DNA of 64,000 nt from an uncultured Collinsella sp. (GTDB lineage: Bacteria; Actinomycetota; Coriobacteriia; Coriobacteriales; Coriobacteriaceae): positions 62,001-126,000 of the forward strand of contig CAKULD010000005.1 of NCBI GenBank assembly GCA_934667065.1, read 5' to 3'. How positions within the stretch are numbered: the stretch's first letter is position 1; each line of letters starts with the position of its first letter. The translations under genes were made by a program, and so were the position numbers. Positions 24,295 to 32,809 of the stretch are shown here, one piece after another. The notes beneath the pieces were generated by a model, which was not told where the DNA came from, searched no databases, and was given only the letters and a program-made list of their open reading frames with translations.

Positions 24295-25246
24295 CGAAGC
24301 AGGGGAGACGCACAACGCTGGCACCCCGTGCACGCCCGCACCCGACGCCCAGCCCGTCTACCCGCACACCATGCGCCTGCAGCGTTTTTTGGCGCGCGCG
24401 GGCGTGGCGAGCCGCCGCGGCTCGGAGGACCTGATGACCGCCGGCCGCGTGACCGTCAACGACGAGGTCGCGACCGAGCTGGGCACCAAGGTCGATGTCG
24501 ACCGCGATCATATCGAGGTCGACGGCATGCCCGTCAAGCTCAACCAGGGCGCCGTGTATCTGATGCTCTACAAGCCGACCGGCTACCTCACCACCATGAG
24601 CGACCCGCAGGAGCGCCCCTGCGTGGCCGACCTGGTGCCGCGCGACCGCTTTCCAGGGCTCTTCCCGGTGGGCCGCTTGGACCGTGACACCACGGGACTG
24701 TTGCTCTTCACCACCGACGGCGACTTGTCGCAGGACCTGTTGCACCCCAGCAAGCACGTCTACAAGACCTACCAGGCGCTTGTAGACGGCCACCTCACCG
24801 ACCGCGACCTCACACCACTCCGCCGCGGCATTGAGCTCGACGACGGCCTGTGCCAACCGGCCATCTGCCGCGTCATCACCGCGCACGAGGCCGAGGCCGT
24901 GGCGCCGCAGGGCGTCAAGCCCGGCACCACCGCCGTGGAGGTCATCATCCGCGAGGGCCGCAAGAACCAGGTCAAGCGTATGCTGAGCAAGATTCACCAC
25001 CCGGTGATCCGCCTGCATCGCTGCAACTTTGCCGGCCTGGAGCTCGAAGGCATAGCCAAGGGCTCGTGGCGCGAACTCACCGACCGCGAGGTGCAGATCC
25101 TCAAGGACGGCGGCATCCCGCCCAAGCAGGCCAGCGCCAAGCGCGGCGGCAAGCCCCAGGACACCCCCGCGAGCCGCACCCGCCATCACGGCAGCCACGG
25201 CTCCGCGCCCAAGCGCAACACCTACCGCGAGCGATACACGGGCTAG
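24281..25246 (+). CDS. rluB: 23S rRNA pseudouridine synthase, RluB/RsuA family
   Basis: A 321-residue protein; ATG 24281 follows GGAGG by 6 nt. An S4 RNA-binding domain (MRLQRFLARAGVASRRGSEDL, about 30-90) precedes the synthase domain with the catalytic motif PVGRLDRDTTGLLLFT. KNQVKRMLSKI and HRCNFAGLELEGIAKGSWREL near the end are typical of RluB/RsuA enzymes. A basic, low-complexity tail (KQASAKRGGKPQ...) extends the C terminus. The scpA-scpB-rluB-cmk order is conserved in Gram-positives, which favours RluB (helix 89 of 23S rRNA) over RsuA. Confidence 0.9.
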   Translation: MTRTNEAGETHNAGTPCTPAPDAQPVYPHTMRLQRFLARAGVASRRGSEDLMTAGRVTVNDEVATELGTKVDVDRDHIEVDGMPVKLNQGAVYLMLYKPTGYLTTMSDPQERPCVADLVPRDRFPGLFPVGRLDRDTTGLLLFTTDGDLSQDLLHPSKHVYKTYQALVDGHLTDRDLTPLRRGIELDDGLCQPAICRVITAHEAEAVAPQGVKPGTTAVEVIIREGRKNQVKRMLSKIHHPVIRLHRCNFAGLELEGIAKGSWRELTDREVQILKDGGIPPKQASAKRGGKPQDTPASRTRHHGSHGSAPKRNTYRERYTG

Positions 25247-25312
25247 GTAACCCGCCGCGCCCCAGCACTCGCGAACCATGCCAGCACGTCAACCACAGAA
25301 AGGAAGCATTGC

Positions 25313-25999
25313 ATGATCGTCGCCATCGACGGCCCCGCCGGTTCCGGCAAGTCCACTATCGCCAAGGAGATCGCCCGCCAGCTGGGCTTTAACAAGCTCG
25401 ACACGGGTGCCATGTATCGCGCCGTCACCTTTGCCGCCCTCGACCGCGGCATCGACCTGGACGACGAGGCGGCCATCGACGCCCTCGCCGAGCAGATCGA
25501 AATCCGCTTTACCAACGGCACCGGCGAGGACACGCGCCTGACCATCGACGGCCAGGATGCCTCGGCCGCCATTCGCACCCCGCAGGTCGACGCCAACGTG
25601 TCCAAGGTCTCGGCCTACCCGGGCGTGCGCGCCGCCATGCTCATCCACCAGCGCCGCGCCGCCGAGGACCGCGACATTGTGGCCGAGGGCCGCGACATCG
25701 GAACCGTCGTGTTCCCCAACGCGCAGGTCAAGGTCTTCCTGACCGCCGACCCGCGTGAGCGTGCCCGCCGCCGCGTGCTGCAACGCCACCAAAACGACGC
25801 CCAGCCGCTTACCTCAGAACAGCTCGAAGCCGAGGTCGACGAGACCCTCGACGCTCTCAAGCAGCGTGACAAGCTCGACAGCAGCCGCGAGGTCGCGCCG
25901 CTCGTGCCCGCCGAGGACGCCGTACACGTCGACTCCACCGCCCACACCATCGACGAGGTCGTCTCGATAATCGAGGACCTCATCAACCAAAGGAGGTAG
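25313..25999 (+). CDS. cmk: Cytidylate kinase
   Basis: A 228-residue P-loop kinase converting CMP or dCMP to the diphosphate. The P-loop is IDGPAGSGKSTIAKEIA (residues 4-20). LGFNKLDTGAMYRAVT and the GRDIGTVVFPNAQVKVFLTADP segment are family signatures, and RRVLQRH forms the lid. Length and order match bacterial Cmk throughout. A Shine-Dalgarno AGAAAGGA lies ahead of ATG 25313. Confidence 0.97.
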   Translation: MIVAIDGPAGSGKSTIAKEIARQLGFNKLDTGAMYRAVTFAALDRGIDLDDEAAIDALAEQIEIRFTNGTGEDTRLTIDGQDASAAIRTPQVDANVSKVSAYPGVRAAMLIHQRRAAEDRDIVAEGRDIGTVVFPNAQVKVFLTADPRERARRRVLQRHQNDAQPLTSEQLEAEVDETLDALKQRDKLDSSREVAPLVPAEDAVHVDSTAHTIDEVVSIIEDLINQRR

Positions 26000-26002
26000 C
26001 CC

Positions 26003-26731
26003 ATGCGCCTGTTTAAGCAGACACCCGAGGACTATTACAACGCCCCCTACGCCGAGTTCCCGGCACTCATCCGCGGCACCGTCGTCGTTGTAATGGCGAT
26101 TCTTTGGGCCTTCTCCAAGCTTATGTGGCGCTGGAAGGTCGAGGACGCCGACCTGCTGTTTGAGCGCCAGGAAGGCCGTGGCAGCGTGGTCATCTGCAAT
26201 CACACCTCGATGGCCGAGCTCTTGGCCGTTGAGACGGCACTGTTCTTTGGCGGCCGCCGCATTCGCCCCATCTTTAAGTCCGAGTTTGCCAAGACCAAGA
26301 TCGTCCGCTGGGCTTTTAGCCGCGTGGGTGGCATTCCCGTCGAGCGCGGTACCGCCGACATGAAGTGCCTGCGTGCCGCCCAGCATGCGCTGCAGCGCGG
26401 CGAGGATGTCCTGATCTTCCCCGAGGGCACGCGCATCCGCTCGCGCGAGATCAAGGCCGAGGTCCACGGCGGCTTTGCACTCATCGCCCAGATGGGCAAG
26501 GCGCCCGTCAACCCGCTCGCCATCTGCGGCTGGTCCGACATTACGCCCAAGGGCAAAAAACTCATGCGCCCCAAGAAGTGTTGGATCCGCGCCGACAAGG
26601 CCGTCTCGCTTTCCGACGCTCCAGCCGGGCTCAAGCGCACGGAGCGCCTGGCCTGGTTTGAATCCGAGGCCATGGGCCGCGTCTACACCATGCGCGACGA
26701 GCTGTGCGACGAGCATCCGGGCAGGTTCTAA
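26003..26731 (+). CDS. plsC: PlsC-type 1-acylglycerol-3-phosphate acyltransferase with altered HX4D motif
   Basis: A 242-residue membrane-associated enzyme, predicted to add the second acyl chain of phosphatidic acid. A hydrophobic segment (TVVVVMAILWAFSKLMW, about 26-45) precedes the acyltransferase core. Motif I reads NHTSMAEL, so the usual catalytic pair HX4D is HX4E here. Motif III FPEGTRIRS is intact, and GGIPVERG is present. The preceding sequence AAAGGAGGT gives a strong start 3 bp after cmk. The Glu may still work as the charge relay or may mark a subfamily. Substrate specificity cannot be read from sequence. Confidence 0.85.
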   Translation: MRLFKQTPEDYYNAPYAEFPALIRGTVVVVMAILWAFSKLMWRWKVEDADLLFERQEGRGSVVICNHTSMAELLAVETALFFGGRRIRPIFKSEFAKTKIVRWAFSRVGGIPVERGTADMKCLRAAQHALQRGEDVLIFPEGTRIRSREIKAEVHGGFALIAQMGKAPVNPLAICGWSDITPKGKKLMRPKKCWIRADKAVSLSDAPAGLKRTERLAWFESEAMGRVYTMRDELCDEHPGRF

Positions 26732-26733
26732 CT

Positions 26734-27630
26734 ATGGGTGAGAACGTGAAGAACACCGCCGCGGCCGCCGCTGAGGATACCATCCCCACCATCGAGATCG
26801 CCGCCCACGCCGGCACCTGCTACGGCGTGCAGCGCGCACTCGACATGGCGCTGGCCGCCGCACCGCAGACAGGGGAGAGCGCGCAGGTTCACACCCTGGG
26901 CCCGCTCATCCATAACCCCATCGTGGTGCGCGAGCTTGCCGAAGCGGGCGTGGGCTTGGCCGAGACCCTGGACGACGCCGCATCGGGCACGGTGATCATC
27001 CGCGCCCACGGCGTGGTGCCGCAGGTGATCGATGCCGCCCGCGAGCGCGACCTTACCGTGGTCGACGCCACCTGCCCCTACGTCAAGAAGGTCCACGTGG
27101 CGGCCGAGCGCCTGGTACGCGAGGGCTACCGCGTGATCGTCGTAGGCGAGCCGGGTCATCCCGAGGTTGAGGGCATTCTGGGCCACGCAGGCGATGACGC
27201 TCAGGTCGTGAGCTGCGCCGCCGACGCCGACGAGCTACCGCTCAAGGGCAAGGTGGGCTTGGTCGTGCAGACCACTCAGACCGCACAGAACTTGGCCGAG
27301 GTCGTGGCCTCCATCACCCCGCGCGTGCAGGAACTGCGCGTGATCAACACCATCTGCGCCGCTACCAGCGAGCGCCAGCAGGCGGCCGCGTCACTCGCCC
27401 AGCGCTGTGACTGCATGGTCGTCGTGGGCGGCAAGAACTCGGGCAACACCCGCCGTCTGGCGCAGATTTGCGCCGACGCCTGCGAGCACACGTACCACAT
27501 CGAGGAGGCCGCCGAGCTTGAGGCCACTTGGTTTGCCAATGCTCAGCACATCGGCATCACCGCCGGCGCTTCCACCCCGCAAGAACACATCGAACGCGCC
27601 GTCGCGCGCATCAAGGAGCTTTGCCGCTAA
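26734..27630 (+). CDS. ispH: 4-hydroxy-3-methylbut-2-enyl diphosphate reductase (isoprenoid synthesis, MEP pathway)
   Basis: A 298-residue iron-sulfur enzyme that makes IPP and DMAPP from HMBPP. The three cluster cysteines occur in AGTCYGVQRAL, VDATCPYVKKVH and NTICAATSERQQ. GxTAGASTP appears as GITAGASTPQEHIE near the end. The start is ATG 26734, 2 bp after plsC, giving an N-terminal extension of about 25 residues rich in Ala. Its presence shows that the organism makes isoprenoids by the MEP route. Confidence 0.95.
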   Translation: MGENVKNTAAAAAEDTIPTIEIAAHAGTCYGVQRALDMALAAAPQTGESAQVHTLGPLIHNPIVVRELAEAGVGLAETLDDAASGTVIIRAHGVVPQVIDAARERDLTVVDATCPYVKKVHVAAERLVREGYRVIVVGEPGHPEVEGILGHAGDDAQVVSCAADADELPLKGKVGLVVQTTQTAQNLAEVVASITPRVQELRVINTICAATSERQQAAASLAQRCDCMVVVGGKNSGNTRRLAQICADACEHTYHIEEAAELEATWFANAQHIGITAGASTPQEHIERAVARIKELCR

Positions 27631-27632
27631 TC

Positions 27633-29075
27633 ATGGACCAGACCGTACCCGCATACGCCGCCGAGGTGGCCGATTACGGGCGCAGCCGCGACCCCGAGCC
27701 GGGTGAGGGCGCGCTCGTCAAGAACGTGCGCCCCGAATCGCCCGCATGGGATGTGGGTATCGAGCCGGGCATGCGCGTGCTTACGGTCAACGGCGAGCAG
27801 CTCACCGACATGATCGTGTGGCTCTGGGAGGCCGACGACGATACCGTCGAGCTTGAGGTTTTCGACCCGCGCGATGGCACCGTAACCCCCGTGGAGCTTG
27901 ACCGCTTTCCCGGCGAGGACTGGGGCCTAGAGTTCGATGGCCCAATCTTCGATGGCATGCGTACCTGCGTAAACGCCTGCGTGTTCTGCTTTATGACCAT
28001 GCTTCCCAAGGGCGGCCGGTCCACGCTCTATATCCGCGACGACGACTACCGCCTGAGCTTTTTGCAGGGCAACTTTGTCACGCTGACCAACCTCACCGAC
28101 GAGGACGTGCAAAACGTCATCGACCGCAACATGAGTCCCATGAACGTATCGGTCCACGCCGTGAGCCCCGACGTCCGCCGCCGCATGATGGGCCGCAACG
28201 CCCAGCGCGGCATGGACGTGCTCGAGGCCATCATGGCCGCGGGCATCGAGATTCACGCGCAGATCGTACTGTGCCCCGGCATGAACGACGGCGAGGAGTT
28301 GCAGAAGACCCTGCGCTACTGCGAGGAGCACGAGCAGATCACGAGCCTGGGAATCGTGCCGCTCGGCTTTACCAAGCACCAAAACCGTTTTACCTGGTCA
28401 TACAGCGACAAGCCCGCGCTCGCTCGCGAGACTATCGCCATGATCCGACCCTACCAGGATCGCGCGTACGAGCGTTTTGGCCGCCATACCTTCCAGATGA
28501 GCGACGAGTTCTACCTGGATGCCGGCATTGAGCCGCCCGAGGCGGACTTTTACGACGGCTACCCACAGTACTACGACGGCATTGGCATGATCCGCTCGTA
28601 TCTGGACGAGACCGACGATGTCCTTGTCGCCGACGCCGAGCGCCTGGCCCGCGTTCGCGAAGCCATCACCGCCCGCGACCAGCGCCTGCTGTGCCTCTCG
28701 GGTGCCAGCGCACGCGACACCGTGGCGCGCTTCGTGGAGTCGCCGCAGGGCCTCGCCGGCACCGTCACGGCCATTAAAAACCGCTACTTTGGCGGCAACG
28801 TGGACGTGACCGGCCTCATCGTCGCGAGCGACATCCTGGAGCAGCTGCCGCAAGACCTGTCGGGGGTTATGCTCTTTGTGCCTAAGCTCATGTTCAACGC
28901 TGACGGCATGACGCTTGACGAGTATCATCGTGACGATTTACTCGCAAGCCTTAGAAAGCGCGGAGCCGAGGTTCATGTGGTATCGACCATGCCGCATGAG
29001 CTGCTCGATACCCTGGAGCACATCCTTGGCATTGCGCCTGCCGTCTCTACTAATTCCACTGACCCTACCCATTAA
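27633..29075 (+). CDS. Radical SAM protein with PDZ-like and DUF512 domains
   Basis: A 480-residue protein beginning 2 bp after ispH. Residues about 20-75 are a PDZ-like domain (GALVKNVRPESPAWDVGIEPGMRVLTVNGE). The radical SAM cluster motif is CVNACVFCFM, spaced CX3CX2C, near residue 112. The C-terminal half matches DUF512 (SDEFYLDAGIEPPEADFYDGY, QYYDGIGMIR, and VTGLIVASDILEQL). Proteins of this architecture occur in cyanobacteria, Clostridia and actinobacteria beside der and have no settled function; a role in ribosome or GTPase maturation is only a guess from the neighbourhood. Confidence 0.88.
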   Translation: MDQTVPAYAAEVADYGRSRDPEPGEGALVKNVRPESPAWDVGIEPGMRVLTVNGEQLTDMIVWLWEADDDTVELEVFDPRDGTVTPVELDRFPGEDWGLEFDGPIFDGMRTCVNACVFCFMTMLPKGGRSTLYIRDDDYRLSFLQGNFVTLTNLTDEDVQNVIDRNMSPMNVSVHAVSPDVRRRMMGRNAQRGMDVLEAIMAAGIEIHAQIVLCPGMNDGEELQKTLRYCEEHEQITSLGIVPLGFTKHQNRFTWSYSDKPALARETIAMIRPYQDRAYERFGRHTFQMSDEFYLDAGIEPPEADFYDGYPQYYDGIGMIRSYLDETDDVLVADAERLARVREAITARDQRLLCLSGASARDTVARFVESPQGLAGTVTAIKNRYFGGNVDVTGLIVASDILEQLPQDLSGVMLFVPKLMFNADGMTLDEYHRDDLLASLRKRGAEVHVVSTMPHELLDTLEHILGIAPAVSTNSTDPTH

Positions 29076-29085
29076 AGGAGAGCAG

Positions 29086-30420
29086 ATGAAACCTATCGTC
29101 GCCGTCGTCGGACGCCCCAACGTGGGCAAGTCCACGCTCGTTAACCGCCTGGCCCAGACCTCGGACGCCATCGTCCACGAGTCCCGCGGCGTCACGCGCG
29201 ACCGTTCGTATCACACGGCCGACTGGAACGGTCGCGAGTTCACCATCGTCGACACGGGCGGTATCGAGCCGCTCAAGAGCGACGACGTCTTCGCCACGTC
29301 CATCCGCGACCAGGCGCTCGCAGCCGCCGAGGAAGCCGCCGTCATCCTGTTTGTGGTCGACGGCCGCACCGGCGTCACCGAGGAGGACGAATCGGTCGCC
29401 CGCATGCTCAAGCGCTCCGACAAGCCGGTCTTTCTGCTGGTGAACAAGCTCGACAACCCCGATCGCGAGAACGACAACATCTGGGAGTTCTATTCGCTCG
29501 GCATCGGCGAGCCCACGCCGCTCTCGGCCCTGCACGGCCATGGCACGGGCGACCTGCTCGATGACATCGTGGCCCTGCTCCCCGAGGAGGAGGACGAGGT
29601 CGCCGACGAGTTCCCCGACGCGCTGAACGTTGCCATCATCGGCCGACCCAACGCGGGCAAGTCGTCGCTGTTCAACCGCATCCTGGGCGCCGACCGCTCC
29701 ATCGTGTCGAACATCGCCGGCACCACGCGTGACGCCATCGACACCGTCGTCGAGCGCAACGGTAAGCACTACCGCATGGTCGACACCGCGGGCATTCGCA
29801 AGAAGAGCACCGTCTACGAGAACATCGAGTACTACTCCATGGTCCGCGGCCTGCGCGCCATCGACCGCGCCGACGTGGCGCTGCTCGTCGTCGACGCCTC
29901 CGTGGGCGTTACCGAGCAGGACCAGAAGGTCATGGGCCTCGCCATCGAGCGCGGCTGCGCCATCGTGGTGCTGCTCAACAAGTGGGACCTGCTCGACGAC
30001 GACCGCAAGCGCGAGGCCTGCATGGAGACCGTCGACCGCCGTCTGGGCGTCATGGCCCCTTGGGCCCAGTACCTGCGCATCTCTGCCCTGACCGGCCGCA
30101 GCATCGAGAAGATCTGGGCGATGGTCGACGCCGCCGAGAAGACGCGCTCGCAAAAGATCACCACCTCGCGCCTCAACACGTTCCTCACCGACCTGCGCGA
30201 GTTCGGTCACACCGTGGTGGACGGCAAGCGCCGTCTGCGCATGCACTACGTGACCCAGACGGGCGTCAACCCGCCGACGTTCACGTTCTTTGTCAACCAC
30301 AGCGACCTGGTCAACGACACCTACCAGCGCTATGTCGAGAACCGTATGCGCTCGACCTTCGACTTCGCCGGCACGCCCATTCGACTCTTCTTTAGGAAGA
30401 AGGAGCAAAAGGATGCATAA
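29086..30420 (+). CDS. der: Ribosome-assembly GTPase Der (EngA)
   Basis: A 444-residue protein with two tandem GTPase domains and a KH-like end. G1 motifs are GRPNVGKST (about residue 8) and GRPNAGKSS (about 185). Switch and G3 motifs are DTGGIE and DTAGIRKK; G4 motifs are NKLD and NKWD. Der acts in maturation of the large ribosomal subunit. ATG 29086 has AAAGGAG 6 nt upstream; the longer frame from 28915 lies inside the preceding gene. The stop overlaps plsY. Confidence 0.97.
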   Translation: MKPIVAVVGRPNVGKSTLVNRLAQTSDAIVHESRGVTRDRSYHTADWNGREFTIVDTGGIEPLKSDDVFATSIRDQALAAAEEAAVILFVVDGRTGVTEEDESVARMLKRSDKPVFLLVNKLDNPDRENDNIWEFYSLGIGEPTPLSALHGHGTGDLLDDIVALLPEEEDEVADEFPDALNVAIIGRPNAGKSSLFNRILGADRSIVSNIAGTTRDAIDTVVERNGKHYRMVDTAGIRKKSTVYENIEYYSMVRGLRAIDRADVALLVVDASVGVTEQDQKVMGLAIERGCAIVVLLNKWDLLDDDRKREACMETVDRRLGVMAPWAQYLRISALTGRSIEKIWAMVDAAEKTRSQKITTSRLNTFLTDLREFGHTVVDGKRRLRMHYVTQTGVNPPTFTFFVNHSDLVNDTYQRYVENRMRSTFDFAGTPIRLFFRKKEQKDA

Positions 30421-31096
30421 TCCGATTCTGCTGACCGCCATCTGCGCCGTGGTCTCGTTCTTCATCGGAGCGATTCCGTTTGGCCTGATCCTGGGCCGCG
30501 TGTTCAACCACACGGACATTCGCAAGGCGGGCTCCGGCAACATCGGCACCACCAACGCGCTGCGCGTGGCCGGCCCCAAGGTGGCCGCGCTCACGCTGCT
30601 GTGCGATTGCCTTAAGGGCGCTATCTGCGTGATCATCGCGCGCCCGCTCATCGCCGGCGCGGGCTTTGGCTTCCCCGAGAGCATCATGGCTCCCGGTGCC
30701 GCCGGTGACTGGATGGTGGGCGTCGTATGCCTGGCGGCCGTGTGGGGCCACATCTTCTCGCCCTACCTCAACTTCCACGGCGGTAAGGGCATCGCCGTGG
30801 GCCTGGGCGTGATTCTTGCCTGGTATTGGCCGATCGGTCTTTCGCTGCTCGGCTTCTTTATTGTCGCCGTCGCGATCACCAAGTTCGTGTCGGTGGGCTC
30901 GCTCGCCGCTGCCATCGGCCTTCCCATCGCCACCTGCGCGATTTTTCCGTACAGCAGCCTGGGTCTCAAGTTTTGCATGGCGATGATCGGTGTCACCGTG
31001 GTGTGGGCCCATCGCTCGAATATCAAAAAGCTCGTCGCCGGTAAGGAGTCCAAGCTCTCGTTTACCAAACGCGTCACCGAGCCCGACGATAAGTAG
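30413..31096 (+). CDS. plsY: Acyl-phosphate:glycerol-3-phosphate acyltransferase
   Basis: A 227-residue membrane protein with about five helices and the three PlsY motifs: SFFIGAIPFGLILGRV with GSGNIGTTNALRV (motif 1), the central HIFSPYLNFHGGKGIAVGLG (motif 2) and a final VWAHRSNIKKLVAGKE (motif 3). It transfers an acyl group from acyl phosphate to glycerol 3-phosphate, the first step of phospholipid synthesis. It starts inside the end of der (8-bp overlap) and is followed after 9 bp by gpsA, which supplies its substrate. Confidence 0.95.
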   Translation: MHNPILLTAICAVVSFFIGAIPFGLILGRVFNHTDIRKAGSGNIGTTNALRVAGPKVAALTLLCDCLKGAICVIIARPLIAGAGFGFPESIMAPGAAGDWMVGVVCLAAVWGHIFSPYLNFHGGKGIAVGLGVILAWYWPIGLSLLGFFIVAVAITKFVSVGSLAAAIGLPIATCAIFPYSSLGLKFCMAMIGVTVVWAHRSNIKKLVAGKESKLSFTKRVTEPDDK

Positions 31097-31105
31097 GAGA
31101 GAGTC

Positions 31106-32113
31106 ATGAATGTTGCGCTGATTGGCTCGGGCTCCTGGGGAACCGCCATCGCCGGCCTCGCCGCCGCGCGAGCCGAGCACGTGACCATGTGGGCCCATAG
31201 CGAGCAGACAGCCGCCGGCATTAACGCCGAGCACCGCAACCCGCGCTACCTGGTGAGCTATGAGTTGCCGAGCAATGTGGTTGCCACGACAGACCTGGCC
31301 CAGGCGCTCGACGGCGCCGACGCTATCATCTTTGCCGTGCCCTCTACGCATCTACGCGGCGTGTGCCATCAGGCGGCTCCGCATATCGCCGCCAACGCCC
31401 CGGTCCTGTGCCTGACCAAGGGCATTGAGCCCGAGTCCGGCCTGCTCATGAGCGAGGTCATCGCCAGCGAGATCGGCAACGAGGCTCGCGTGGCGGCGCT
31501 CTCGGGCCCCAACCATGCCGAGGAGATCTGCCGCGGCGGGCTTTCTGCCGCCGTCATCGCCAGCGAAGACCCGCAGATAGGGGAAACCTTTAAGGACTTG
31601 CTCCTATCCACGGCCTTCCGCATCTACCTGTCGCAGGACATGACAGGCGTCGAGGTCTGCGGCGCCATGAAAAATGTCATCGCCATCGTGTGCGGCATTT
31701 CCGCCGGCTCGGGCGCAGGCGACAACACGCTTGCCCTTATCATGACGCGCGGCCTGGCAGAAATCAGCCGTTTGGTGCACGCCCGCGGCGGTCAGGCCAT
31801 GACCTGCATGGGACTTGCCGGTATGGGCGACCTCATTGCCACCTGTACCTCGGAGCATTCGCGCAACCGCACCTTTGGCTACGAGTTTGCCCACGGCGTG
31901 TCGCTCGACGAGTATCAGACGCGCACGCATATGGTGGTCGAGGGCGCCGTCGCAGCCCGCAGCGTCAGCGAGCTTGCCCGTTCACTGGGCGTAGACATTC
32001 CGCTCACCTTTGCCGTGGAGCAAACGCTCTACAACGGTGTTACTTTGGATAGGGCGCTCGAGATCCTTACCGAGCGCGTTCCCTCCCAAGAGTTCTACGG
32101 ACTCACCGACTAG
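31106..32113 (+). CDS. gpsA: Glycerol-3-phosphate dehydrogenase (NAD(P)+)
   Basis: A 335-residue cytoplasmic enzyme that reduces dihydroxyacetone phosphate to glycerol 3-phosphate for lipid synthesis. The Rossmann motif is GSGSWGTAIA (residues 7-16). LCLTKGIEPESGLLMSEV and LSGPNHAEEI, the GAMKNVIAIVCGISAG segment with the catalytic Lys, and GLAGMGDLIATCTSEHSRNR are all standard. Together with plsY upstream it forms a phospholipid-precursor pair. Confidence 0.97.
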   Translation: MNVALIGSGSWGTAIAGLAAARAEHVTMWAHSEQTAAGINAEHRNPRYLVSYELPSNVVATTDLAQALDGADAIIFAVPSTHLRGVCHQAAPHIAANAPVLCLTKGIEPESGLLMSEVIASEIGNEARVAALSGPNHAEEICRGGLSAAVIASEDPQIGETFKDLLLSTAFRIYLSQDMTGVEVCGAMKNVIAIVCGISAGSGAGDNTLALIMTRGLAEISRLVHARGGQAMTCMGLAGMGDLIATCTSEHSRNRTFGYEFAHGVSLDEYQTRTHMVVEGAVAARSVSELARSLGVDIPLTFAVEQTLYNGVTLDRALEILTERVPSQEFYGLTD

Positions 32114-32131
32114 CGCAGAAAGGCTTCTACC

Positions 32132-32803
32132 ATGGGTTCCATCAAAATCGCTCCGTCTATCCTCTCGGCTGATATGGCCAACCTCAAGGGCGACCTCGAC
32201 AAGATCGCCGGTGCCGATTTTGTGCACTTCGACGTGATGGACGGTCACTTTACCGGTAACCTCACTTTTGGTGTGGATATCCTCAAGGCCGTCAAGCGCT
32301 CCACCGATGTACCGGTCGACGCGCACCTGATGGTGTCGAACCCCGACGAGACCGTCGATTGGTACGCCGATGCCGGTGCGGACATGATTACCGTTCACTA
32401 CGAGGCTTCCACGCACCTGCACCGCACGCTCACGCATCTGCAGCAGCGCGGCGTCAAGGCCGGCGTGGTGCTCAACCCCGCCACCCCCGTCTGCGTGCTC
32501 GAGAGCGTCATCGAGGTCGTGGACATGGTGCTGCTGATGAGCGTGAACCCCGGCTTTGGCGGCCAGAGCTTTATCCCGGGCACCATCGCTAAGCTTCACG
32601 AGCTCAAGGCCATGTGCGAGCGCCACGGCGTGTCGCCCATGATCGAGGTCGACGGCGGCATCTCTTCCAAGAATATAGCCGAGGTCGTCAAGGCCGGTGC
32701 CAACGTGCTCGTGGCCGGTTCCGCCGTATTTAAGTCCCAAGACCCCGCCGCCGAGGTTGCACTGCTGCAGAAGCTGGGCAACGAGGCCGCACAGGAGGCA
32801 TAA
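32132..32803 (+). CDS. rpe: Ribulose-phosphate 3-epimerase
   Basis: A 223-residue TIM barrel interconverting ribulose 5-phosphate and xylulose 5-phosphate. Metal ligands and catalytic residues are visible: IAPSILSADMANL, HFDVMDGHFTGNLTFG, DAHLMV, MSVNPGFGGQSFIP and EVDGGI. Full family length. AGAAAGG lies ahead of ATG 32132. Confidence 0.96.
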   Translation: MGSIKIAPSILSADMANLKGDLDKIAGADFVHFDVMDGHFTGNLTFGVDILKAVKRSTDVPVDAHLMVSNPDETVDWYADAGADMITVHYEASTHLHRTLTHLQQRGVKAGVVLNPATPVCVLESVIEVVDMVLLMSVNPGFGGQSFIPGTIAKLHELKAMCERHGVSPMIEVDGGISSKNIAEVVKAGANVLVAGSAVFKSQDPAAEVALLQKLGNEAAQEA

Positions 32804-32809
32804 ATCCCT

